This document shows positions 29,301 to 37,319 of a stretch of 37,321 bases of DNA, one piece after another (the first letter of the stretch is position 1; the number at the start of each line of letters is the position of its first letter). The position numbers were made by a program, and so were the translations under genes. The DNA comes from Ruminococcus sp. (GTDB lineage Bacteria > Bacillota > Clostridia > Oscillospirales > Ruminococcaceae). The stretch is taken from the NCBI GenBank assembly GCA_021200215.1, contig JAJQGV010000140.1, forward strand, positions 1 to 37,321, given 5' to 3'. Below the pieces are notes generated by a model that worked only from the letters and a program-made list of their open reading frames with translations, was not told where the DNA came from and searched no databases.

Positions 29301-29326
29301 TAACTCACACGCCCATGTAGGGCGTA
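29301..29326. repeat. Small hairpin resembling a degenerate type I-C CRISPR repeat
   Basis: AACTCACACGCCCATGTAGGGCGT; perfect stem ACGCCC-atgta-GGGCGT. Confidence 0.55.
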
Positions 29327-29424
29327 GTCTTGGATATAAAAGAGTCTAAGGGAGTGATAATGTTGTAACCATATTAATAACTCTCCCCTAACAATAAGAT
29401 TATAACTAAAGATTTTTTAAGATG

Positions 29425-30147
29425 CTATTCGCCAAGTAGTCTTTTCATAATCTCTTTGTAAGCATCTTCTTCGCCACCGAGATTTCTTCTAAATCTGTCC
29501 TTGTCCAACTTTTCATGGGTAGTACTATCCCAAAAACGGCAAGTATCTGGAGAGATTTCATCGGCTAACACTATAGTACCATCAGATGTCTTACCAAACT
29601 CAAGTTTAAAGTCTACGAGTTCTATATTTAAATCCTTTAGATAGTCAGTAAGGAGTTCATTAACCTTTAAAGCATACTTAGCAATAGTATCAATCTCTTC
29701 TTTAGTAGCCCAACCCATAGCAACTATATGATATTCATTTACCATAGGGTCACCTAGGTCATCATCTTTGTAGCAATACTCAAGTACTGTAGAGCCTAAC
29801 TTAACGCCTTCAGGTTGACCAACCCTTTTAGATAGCGAACCTGCAATGATGTTTCTAACTATAACCTCAAGAGGTACTATAGTAACCTTTTTAACTATAG
29901 TTTCTCTGTCAGAGATTTCTTCAACTAGGTGAGTAGGAATACCAGCAGGTTCAAGAACGTTCTTCATTAGATGGTTAGTAACCCTATTGTTAATAATACC
30001 CTTATTATGGATAGTTCCTTTCTTTTCGCCATTAAAAGCGGTAGCATCGTCTTTGTAGTCCACAATGACTAAATCGGGGTTACTAGTAGCAAATACTTTT
30101 TTAGCCTTACCCTCATAGAGTTGTTCCATCTTAGTTAAATTTTCCAT
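29425..30147 (-). CDS. purC: Phosphoribosylaminoimidazole-succinocarboxamide synthase
   Basis: '[34 protein letters not shown]', '[13 protein letters not shown]', '[31 protein letters not shown]'; ATG 30147 after GGAGG. Confidence 0.96.
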   Translation of the reverse strand: MENLTKMEQLYEGKAKKVFATSNPDLVIVDYKDDATAFNGEKKGTIHNKGIINNRVTNHLMKNVLEPAGIPTHLVEEISDRETIVKKVTIVPLEVIVRNIIAGSLSKRVGQPEGVKLGSTVLEYCYKDDDLGDPMVNEYHIVAMGWATKEEIDTIAKYALKVNELLTDYLKDLNIELVDFKLEFGKTSDGTIVLADEISPDTCRFWDSTTHEKLDKDRFRRNLGGEEDAYKEIMKRLLGE

Positions 30148-30199
30148 TTTAAAATCCTCCAAAGTATATAATTAATTATTATCTATAGATATTCTATAA

Positions 30200-30703
30200 C
30201 TATAAAAGTTCTTTTAACTTTTCATTGATGTTAGCATCTTTCTGTCTTACACCATCAGCCATAGATTTCTTCATATCTCTTAGCTTTTGAGCGAGTGTTT
30301 CATCGGATAGTGCCAACATTTGAACCGCTAAGATACCTGCATTGGCAGAGCCATTTATAGCTACAGTAGCAACAGGAACACCCTTAGGCATCATAACGGA
30401 AGAAAGTAATGCGTCCATACCATCGAGTACAGAAGATTTCATAGGTACTGCAATTACTGGTAGTATAGTATGCCCAGCAACCACACCTGCAAGATGAGCC
30501 GCCATACCTGCACAGCATATTATAATTCCAAAGCCGTTCTTTTCCGCATTAGTTGAAAACTCACAAGCTTCTGTAGGAGTTCTATGTGCCGACATAACAT
30601 GGAGTTCATACTCTACACCAAAGTTATTCAACTCGACAACAGCGTTCTTTACTACAGGTAAATCGCTGTCGCTACCCATGATAATAGCAACTTTTTTTGA
30701 CAT
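30200..30703 (-). CDS. purE: N5-CAIR mutase / AIR carboxylase PurE
   Basis: 'VAIIMGSDSDLPVVKNAV', 'VMSAHRTPTEACEF', 'IICCAGMAAHLAGVVAGHTILPVIAVPMKSSVLDGMDALLSSVMMPKGVPVATVAI'; ATG 30703 after GGAGG. Confidence 0.95.
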   Translation of the reverse strand: MSKKVAIIMGSDSDLPVVKNAVVELNNFGVEYELHVMSAHRTPTEACEFSTNAEKNGFGIIICCAGMAAHLAGVVAGHTILPVIAVPMKSSVLDGMDALLSSVMMPKGVPVATVAINGSANAGILAVQMLALSDETLAQKLRDMKKSMADGVRQKDANINEKLKELL

Positions 30704-30728
30704 TAAAAAAAACCTCCAAAAACCAAAA

Positions 30729-30762
30729 TAAAAAAAACTGCGACTTTGTACATATGTCACAG
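30729..30762 (-). terminator. Intrinsic terminator inside the purE 5' UTR (putative attenuator)
   Basis: Minus strand: CTGTGAC-atatgtacaaa-GTCGCAG followed by TTTTTTTT, ending ~25 nt before purE ATG. Confidence 0.75.
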
Positions 30763-30917
30763 CCTATAAGATTGCAATATTGCCATTGAAGAACGTATTA
30801 ATAGTTGCACCTATGCCGTTTATACTCTTTAGATAATATAACATATTTAAAAACATACGGATATAATATATACTATAACACATTCCAAAACAGCACCTCA
30901 CAAAGTATCATAATAAC

Positions 30918-30946
30918 ATTATACAATATCCTAAAAAGAAATTCAA
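30918..30946 (-). promoter_or_regulatory. sigma-A promoter of the pur operon
   Basis: Minus strand TTGAAT (30946-30941), 17-nt spacer, TATAAT (30923-30918). Confidence 0.7.
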
Positions 30947-31063
30947 CACCTTTTTTAAAAAATTACATAATATTTTTTTACAATGAATTTTTTAGAAAGA
31001 ATTATCCGATACTAAATAATACTAATAGATTATTATATGTTATGTAATGGAGGTCTTTTAATT

Positions 31064-31684
31064 ATGATGTTTAAAGAAAGTCAGACACGAGAGAATCTAA
31101 TGAGAGCCTTTGCTGGAGAGAGTCAAGCCAGAAATAGGTATACTTTCGCCAGTGAAAAGGCTAAACAACAGAAACTATACGTAATAGAGATGCTATTTAA
31201 GTATACGGCAAATCAAGAACTATCACACGCAGATATATTTATGAACCATCTACAAGACTTAGATGGCTCAAATATCACAGTAGATGGTGCTTATCCTGTA
31301 GAAACCTCTAACGATATTTTAACGCTACTAAAGAACGCTGTGCATAATGAAACTCAAGAACACGATGTAATATATCAAAAGTTTGGCGAGATTGCTCACA
31401 GTGAGGGATTCTACACAGTTGAAAACTCATTTAACATGATAGCTGAAGTAGAAAAGAATCATGCTAAAAGGTTTGAAATGTTCGCTAAACTTCTTGAGGA
31501 TAATAGGCTCTTCGTAAATGACGTTAAAACTAAATGGATATGTTTAAATTGCGGATTTGAAATAGAAAGTACTCAAGCACCTAAAGTATGTCCTAACTGC
31601 CACCATGAACAAGGATACTTCATAAGAGTAGAATTTGCTCCATACTCATACGATTATAACTATCGTTGCGACTGCAATAGGTAA
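31064..31684 (+). CDS. Rubrerythrin
   Basis: 'NLMRAFAGESQARNRYTFASEKAKQQ', 'ANQELSHADIF', C-terminal rubredoxin-like 'WICLNCGFEIESTQAPKVCPNCHHEQGYF'; ATG 31064 after GGAGG. Confidence 0.93.
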   Translation: MMFKESQTRENLMRAFAGESQARNRYTFASEKAKQQKLYVIEMLFKYTANQELSHADIFMNHLQDLDGSNITVDGAYPVETSNDILTLLKNAVHNETQEHDVIYQKFGEIAHSEGFYTVENSFNMIAEVEKNHAKRFEMFAKLLEDNRLFVNDVKTKWICLNCGFEIESTQAPKVCPNCHHEQGYFIRVEFAPYSYDYNYRCDCNR

Positions 31685-31692
31685 TTAATCAT

Positions 31693-31720
31693 AAGAACGC
31701 TCAAAGTAAGAGCGTTCTTT
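31693..31720 (+). terminator. Hairpin terminator downstream of rubrerythrin
   Basis: AAGAACGCTC-aaagtaa-GAGCGTTCTT. Confidence 0.65.
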
Positions 31721-31738
31721 ACATAGGTAATATGTGAA

Positions 31739-33253
31739 CTATCCGTTGTCTACAGCTAGTAAGATTTCAGTTGATACTATCTTAATGCTACAGAATATCT
31801 CTTTTAAGAAATCTCTTTTTACTCTAATGGGTAAGAGCTTAAACTCCTCTAAGAGAAAGTTATGTATGTTAAACTCGTGGGATTTTAAACTTAGATTGTA
31901 TTCTATAGTGTTTAAAGTCGTTAAATCCTTTTCATACTCCTTAGAAATCTCCTTAAAAGCTAGAGAGTCCTCATCTAAGTGTAGAAGAAGTTTTCTATCC
32001 TTAGATAGCTTTTTAGATATAATATCTCGTTGGATATCTGTAGTACCGTTGCGGATATCCTTTTTTAGATTTTCAAGTTGTGGAACTACATCACTATTAG
32101 GGTGAACTAAAGTAAATATCTTTTTTAAGATAGCGTCATCTAATGAACCATCTACGTTACTAGAGTTACATACTTTAGTACCATGACTCAACTTATTACT
32201 ACACGCATATACGAAACCCTTACGTTTGGTACGAGATATCATCTTTGAATTACATAAGGGGCAGTATATACTTCCAGATAGCAGACTATTAGAGTTGTGG
32301 ATACTCTTAGACCTATAGTCTTTTCTATGTAACGATTTCTGAACATCTACCCAATCGATGCCTTGAACTACTCCCAAATGTTCACCAATAGATACTATCC
32401 AACTGCTTGGAACTACTCTCTTTTGTGATTTGCCATCTACTGTAGAAGTTCTACCATAGACTATATATCCGTTAGAGTTACAACCATCTAAGGTACAGAA
32501 CATATTACAACCTATACCCTTTAGATATTCAAATGATGTGCTATCGGATTGGCAATACACAGGATTCTCTAATATGGTCTTAATGCTAGACCTACTATAA
32601 AGATTCCCCTTAGGTGATTCTATTCTACTTTCAAACAGATACCTCTCTACCGCCGATATACTATGACTTTCTAAGTACTTCTTAAACATAAGATGTATAA
32701 TCTGTAGGTCACTATTAGGGGTAAGTTTAAATTTAGTCTTACCATCGACAATGTAAGACGTAGACGTATATCCAGTAGGAGTTATTCCGCCAAGCCATCT
32801 ACCAGATTTAGCAAGAGAATACATATTGTCCTTTACCCTTTCAGATAGTGTTTCTCTTTCTAGTTGAGCAAATACACACGCCATAAATAGCATAGCTCTA
32901 CCACCCGATGTGGAAGTGTCATACCTTTCTGAAGTGGATATAAAACCTATGCCTAAGTTTACCAATTCTTGATACAAGTTAGCAAAGTCGGATACGTTCC
33001 TAGATACTCTATCTAGTCGATACACTACTACGTAATCTATTAAGTTAGCATAGCAATCCTTTAACATACGTTTAAAAGATGGTCTATCTAAATCTTTGCC
33101 AGAGTAACCTTCATCTAAGTAGGTATGAACCTCATGTGGAGAGGTATCCTTAAAGGTTAGGTCTATGTACTGTAAACAATAATCTAGTTGATTCTGCACA
33201 CTTTCGCCCCTACCCGTATACTTAGACTTCCTACAGTATATTGCAAACCTCAA
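31739..33253 (-). CDS. Large serine recombinase (resolvase plus recombinase plus zinc-ribbon domains)
   Basis: 'FAIYCRKSKYTGRGESVQNQLDYC', 'LDEGYSGKDLDRPSFKRML', 'YRLDRVSRNVSDFANLYQEL', 'YCPLCNSKMISRTKRKGFVYACSN'; TTG start at 33253. Confidence 0.9.
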   Translation of the reverse strand: MRFAIYCRKSKYTGRGESVQNQLDYCLQYIDLTFKDTSPHEVHTYLDEGYSGKDLDRPSFKRMLKDCYANLIDYVVVYRLDRVSRNVSDFANLYQELVNLGIGFISTSERYDTSTSGGRAMLFMACVFAQLERETLSERVKDNMYSLAKSGRWLGGITPTGYTSTSYIVDGKTKFKLTPNSDLQIIHLMFKKYLESHSISAVERYLFESRIESPKGNLYSRSSIKTILENPVYCQSDSTSFEYLKGIGCNMFCTLDGCNSNGYIVYGRTSTVDGKSQKRVVPSSWIVSIGEHLGVVQGIDWVDVQKSLHRKDYRSKSIHNSNSLLSGSIYCPLCNSKMISRTKRKGFVYACSNKLSHGTKVCNSSNVDGSLDDAILKKIFTLVHPNSDVVPQLENLKKDIRNGTTDIQRDIISKKLSKDRKLLLHLDEDSLAFKEISKEYEKDLTTLNTIEYNLSLKSHEFNIHNFLLEEFKLLPIRVKRDFLKEIFCSIKIVSTEILLAVDNG

Positions 33254-33379
33254 AAGTACATCGCCTCCATAGTTAAGATGCTACTACTATAATATATCAT
33301 CGATGTGCGATAAGATTACTTAGTGTACCTATATTTAGCTAAGATTTTTTTAAATTTTGGAGAAATCCTAAAAAACTAC

Positions 33380-33408
33380 TTGCAAATTGTAGAAAAATAT
33401 AGTATAAT
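33380..33408 (+). promoter_or_regulatory. sigma-A promoter of the NifU-like/GGGtGRT operon
   Basis: TTGCAA (33380-33385), 17-nt spacer, TATAAT (33403-33408). Confidence 0.75.
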
Positions 33409-33423
33409 GTTACTTGCAAGTGT

Positions 33424-33448
33424 TATTGAATGAAAGGAGCATTCAATA
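33424..33448 (+). promoter_or_regulatory. 5'-UTR hairpin with Shine-Dalgarno-like loop
   Basis: TATTGAATG-aaaggag-CATTCAATA: 9-bp perfect stem, loop AAAGGAG. Confidence 0.7.
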
Positions 33449-33476
33449 CACATATATTGAAAGGAGTTTTTAGTAA

Positions 33477-34172
33477 ATGATTAATTATTCTCATGAAGTA
33501 GAAACAATGTGTCCTATAGCACAAGGAGTTGCTCATGGTGCTGCACCAATCCCAGAAGAAGCAAAGTGGATTAAGGCTACACAGATTACTGATATCAACG
33601 GTTTTACACATGGTATCGGTTGGTGTGCACCACAACAAGGTACTTGTAAGTTGACTCTAAACGTTAAGGAAGGAGTTATCCAAGAGGCATTAGTTGAAAC
33701 TATTGGTTGTTCTGGTATGACACACTCCGCAGCTATGGCAGCTGAAATATTACCTGGAAGAACTATACTAGAGGCTTTAAATACTGACCTAGTATGTGAT
33801 GCTATAAACACTGCTATGAGAGAACTATTCCTACAAATAGTATATGGTAGAAGCCAAAGTGCATTCTCTGAAGATGGTTTAACTGTAGGTGCTGGTCTTG
33901 AGGACTTAGGTAAGGGTTTACGTTCTCAAGTTGGTACTATGTATGGTACTCTTGCAAAAGGTCCTCGTTACTTAGAGATGACTGACGGTTACGTTACTGG
34001 TATCGCTCTTAATGAAGATAAGGAGATTATCGGATATCAATTTGTAAACTTTGGCAAGATGATGGACTTCATCAAGGCTGGTGACGATGCTAACACAGCA
34101 TTTGAAAAGGCTAAAGGTCAATACGGCAGAGTTCAAGATGCTGTAGAAATCATCGACCCAAGAAAGAAATAA
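33477..34172 (+). CDS. NifU-like iron-sulfur scaffold-type protein (partner of GGGtGRT protein)
   Basis: 'GWCAPQQGTCKLTLNVKEGVIQEALVETIGCSGMTHSAAMAAEILPGRTILEAL' NifU/IscU-like; AAAGGAG upstream. Confidence 0.82.
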   Translation: MINYSHEVETMCPIAQGVAHGAAPIPEEAKWIKATQITDINGFTHGIGWCAPQQGTCKLTLNVKEGVIQEALVETIGCSGMTHSAAMAAEILPGRTILEALNTDLVCDAINTAMRELFLQIVYGRSQSAFSEDGLTVGAGLEDLGKGLRSQVGTMYGTLAKGPRYLEMTDGYVTGIALNEDKEIIGYQFVNFGKMMDFIKAGDDANTAFEKAKGQYGRVQDAVEIIDPRKK

Positions 34173-34190
34173 TTAAGGGAGGATACTATA

Positions 34191-35189
34191 ATGGCTTTAT
34201 TTGAAAGTTACGAAAGAAGAGAAAAACAAATCCTTGCAGTTATTAAGGAGTACGGTATTAACTCTATTGAAGAGTGTGCTGACGTATGTAAGGAAAAAGG
34301 TTTAGACATATACAAACTAGTTGAGGGCATTCAACCAATCTGTTTTGAGAATGCTAAGTGGGCATATACTGTAGGTTGTGCTATAGCAATCAAGAAAGGT
34401 TGTACTAAGGCATCTGATGCTGCTGCTGCTATCGGTGAAGGCTTACAAGCTTTCTGTATCCCTGGTTCTGTTGCAGACCAAAGAAAGGTTGGTTTAGGTC
34501 ATGGTAACCTCGGTAAGATGCTACTAGAAGAAGATACTGAATGTTTCGCTTTCTTAGCTGGTCACGAAAGTTTTGCGGCTGCTGAGGGTGCTATAGGTAT
34601 CGCTGAAAAGGCTAATAAGGTTCGTAAGAAACCTCTAAGAGTTATCTTAAATGGTCTAGGTAAAGATGCTGCTCAAATCATTGCTAGAATTAATGGCTTT
34701 ACTTTCGTTGAAACTGAAATGGATTACGCTACTGGCGAAGTTAAAGAAGTATTCCGCAAGGCTTACTCCGATGGCCTTCGTGCTAAGGTAAACTGCTATG
34801 GTGCTAACGATGTAGTCGAAGGTGTGGCTATAATGTGGAAAGAAAACGTAGATGTTTCTATTACAGGTAACTCAACTAACCCTACACGTTTCCAACACCC
34901 AGTAGCTGGTACATATAAGAAAGAACGTCTTGAGGCTGGTAAAAAGTACTTCTCAGTAGCATCTGGTGGTGGTACTGGTAGAACTCTACACCCAGATAAT
35001 ATGGCTGCTGGCCCTGCATCTTATGGTATGACCGATACTATGGGTAGAATGCACTCCGATGCACAGTTTGCAGGCTCATCTTCTGTTCCTGCTCACGTTG
35101 AAATGATGGGATTAATCGGTATGGGTAACAACCCTATGGTTGGTGCTACTGTTGCTTGTGCCGTTGCTGTTGAAGAGGCTATGAAGTAA
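34191..35189 (+). CDS. GGGtGRT family protein of unknown function
   Basis: Diagnostic 'FSVASGGGTGRTLHPDNMAAGPASYGMTDTMGRMHSDAQFAGSSSVPAHVEMMGLIGMGNNPMVGATVACAVAVEEA'. Confidence 0.88.
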   Translation: MALFESYERREKQILAVIKEYGINSIEECADVCKEKGLDIYKLVEGIQPICFENAKWAYTVGCAIAIKKGCTKASDAAAAIGEGLQAFCIPGSVADQRKVGLGHGNLGKMLLEEDTECFAFLAGHESFAAAEGAIGIAEKANKVRKKPLRVILNGLGKDAAQIIARINGFTFVETEMDYATGEVKEVFRKAYSDGLRAKVNCYGANDVVEGVAIMWKENVDVSITGNSTNPTRFQHPVAGTYKKERLEAGKKYFSVASGGGTGRTLHPDNMAAGPASYGMTDTMGRMHSDAQFAGSSSVPAHVEMMGLIGMGNNPMVGATVACAVAVEEAMK

Positions 35190-35232
35190 ATCTTAAATTC
35201 ATTTATTACAACGTTTAACTAATTTAAGCAAG

Positions 35233-35490
35233 AATTCTCGCCACTTCAACAGTGTAAGTGGCGAGATGAATTGTTAAAAGGAAACTTAACGGCAGTGGTG
35301 GGGCGGAGAGAAATCGGTATCCCCTACTGACACAAGGCTAATTCATGCGTATCAATGTACGCACGTCGCACTCCGATAATATACCGAGCATGAGTTGAAA
35401 CAAACATACTCTTTGTATTATGTAACTAAATCTATGTGCGAACCATAAGCACACATGAAAATACTGCATCATTCACAGAAGCTTTCTGTG
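35233..35490 (+). ncRNA. Candidate structured, pseudoknotted non-coding RNA (possibly raiA-like; identity unverified)
   Basis: Hairpin AATTCTCGCCACTT/AAGTGGCGAG-atg-AATT; GTTAA/TTAAC; CAGT..GGGG/CCCC..CTG; TGCGTA/TACGCA; AATTCATG/CATGAGTT; crossing helices CGGAG(35304-35308)/CTCCG(35371-35375) and TCGGTAT(35314-35320)/ATACCGA(35381-35387); 3' hairpin CACAGAA-gct-TTCTGTG then TTTAATTTT. Confidence 0.6.
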
Positions 35491-35606
35491 TTTAATTTTC
35501 ACATTTTTGTCGCCTATTGATTAAAGTATACAGGCAAAATCCTGTGAAATATGGTAAAGTGCATAGATTTGCAGAAATATCAAGGTCAATCTTTGGTATT
35601 TTTGCT
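35491..35606 (+). promoter_or_regulatory. Probable CRISPR leader
   Basis: AT-rich non-coding sequence immediately 5' of the first repeat; orientation set by repeat ending ATTGAAAT, as in I-C repeats. Confidence 0.5.
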
Positions 35607-37319
35607 GTCGCTCCTCACACGAGGAGCGTGGATTGAAATTTTACAGTGTATCGATGTAAATTTTATTAACTATGGTCGCTCCTCACACGAGGAGCGTGGA
35701 TTGAAATGTAAAATGTTATCATATAACCTAACTTAGTCACAGTCGCTCCTCACACGAGGAGCGTGGATTGAAATATGCCTAGCAAAGCACTTCAACAGCC
35801 TATAGACGTTCTGTCGCTCCTCACACGAGGAGCGTGGATTGAAATATGCTTTTTCTCACTTTCTCCGGCACTTGGGGGGTCGCTCCTCACACGAGGAGCG
35901 TGGATTGAAATTATACTTATTTTGCCCAAATTTACCCGTTACAGGTCGCTCCTCACACGAGGAGCGTGGATTGAAATAATATATTAGCGTTAATATATGA
36001 CATTTGTTGCAATGGTCGCTCCTCACACGAGGAGCGTGGATTGAAATACGATTTGGGGCATAAGTTAATAAAATCGTGCAGGTCGCTCCTCACACGAGGA
36101 GCGTGGATTGAAATTTGATTATAATTATACTCGGTTAAAAATTTTTCCGTCGCTCCTCACACGAGGAGCGTGGATTGAAATCGAGAATACGATTTAAACA
36201 AGAATACTGTTTATGTCGCTCCTCACACGAGGAGCGTGGATTGAAATAGAAACAACAAGAATGAGTGCTATGGAAATGCATGTCGCTCCTCACACGAGGA
36301 GCGTGGATTGAAATGTATCTATGATTATAGGTGCAGTTATGTTCTGCGTCGCTCCTCACACGAGGAGCGTGGATTGAAATATTTGATTGTTTACAGTGCT
36401 TGTTTGTGGTTGCTGTCGCTCCTCACACGAGGAGCGTGGATTGAAATATTTACTTTGTTACAAATTCATTGTTATTTTTTGTCGCTCCTCACACGAGGAG
36501 CGTGGATTGAAATATCAATAAAGTCAGATATATTAATAAAAATAGCGTCGCTCCTCACACGAGGAGCGTGGATTGAAATACCCTCGTTGCCACAATCTTG
36601 CCACATTGCTGCGGTCGCTCCTCACACGAGGAGCGTGGATTGAAATACATAGCCTAAAGTAACTCTGAACGCCATCTCTGGTCGCTCCTCACACGAGGAG
36701 CGTGGATTGAAATCAAGAGGTAGTATTATATACATATTTATGTTGTTGTCGCTCCTCACACGAGGAGCGTGGATTGAAATGTGGGCAATAGTTTTAAAAT
36801 AGTCTTGCGTTAAGTCGCTCCTCACACGAGGAGCGTGGATTGAAATTGTGGGAGCAGGTCGGGAAATATAAAAACTCAACTGTCGCTCCTCACACGAGGA
36901 GCGTGGATTGAAATAAAACGCATGGATTGTAGAAATTGCGGAACTCTCGTCGCTCCTCACACGAGGAGCGTGGATTGAAATACAATAGCCGGTAGGTTGT
37001 CTAAATATATGATGTGTCGCTCCTCACACGAGGAGCGTGGATTGAAATACGAGTCCTAAAATCATACTCCTCGGTTGATAACCAGTCGCTCCTCACACGA
37101 GGAGCGTGGATTGAAATACCATACTGATTACAAAGATTTATATATTCATTGTCGCTCCTCACACGAGGAGCGTGGATTGAAATGAGTTAGTGTGTGTAAC
37201 TTCGTTTTAGTGTTTGCTGTCGCTCCTCACACGAGGAGCGTGGATTGAAATGTTTGCCCCTACCCCACCTAGTGGGGCAGTAGGCTGTCGCTCCTCACAC
37301 GAGGAGCGTGGATTGAAAT
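35607..37319 (+). CRISPR. Type I-C-like CRISPR array, 26 repeats / 25 complete spacers, reaching the window edge
   Basis: Repeat GTCGCTCCTCACACGAGGAGCGTGGATTGAAAT (33 bp), identical in all 26 copies; spacers 33-38 nt; internal palindrome CGCTCCTC-acac-GAGGAGCG. Confidence 0.98.

Noticed and set aside
30805-31047. 80-aa plus ORF in the purE-rubrerythrin intergenic region
   Set aside because: AT-rich, Tyr/Asn-rich low-quality translation overlapping the pur leader and promoter.
31685-33370. att-site direct repeats flanking the serine recombinase
   Set aside because: I compared both flanks by eye and found no convincing shared core; an integrated element cannot be claimed from this window.
35509-35526. 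GTCGCCTATTGATTAAAG upstream of the array as a decayed CRISPR repeat
   Set aside because: Only the ends resemble the repeat; the palindrome is missing and the length is wrong.
35551-36960. ORFs across the CRISPR array (35551-35736, 35775-35987, 36135-36359, 36308-36643, 36622-36960) with repeated 'SLLTRGAWIEI' or 'FNPRSSCEER' peptides
   Set aside because: These are translations of the CRISPR repeat itself, a well-known spurious annotation.
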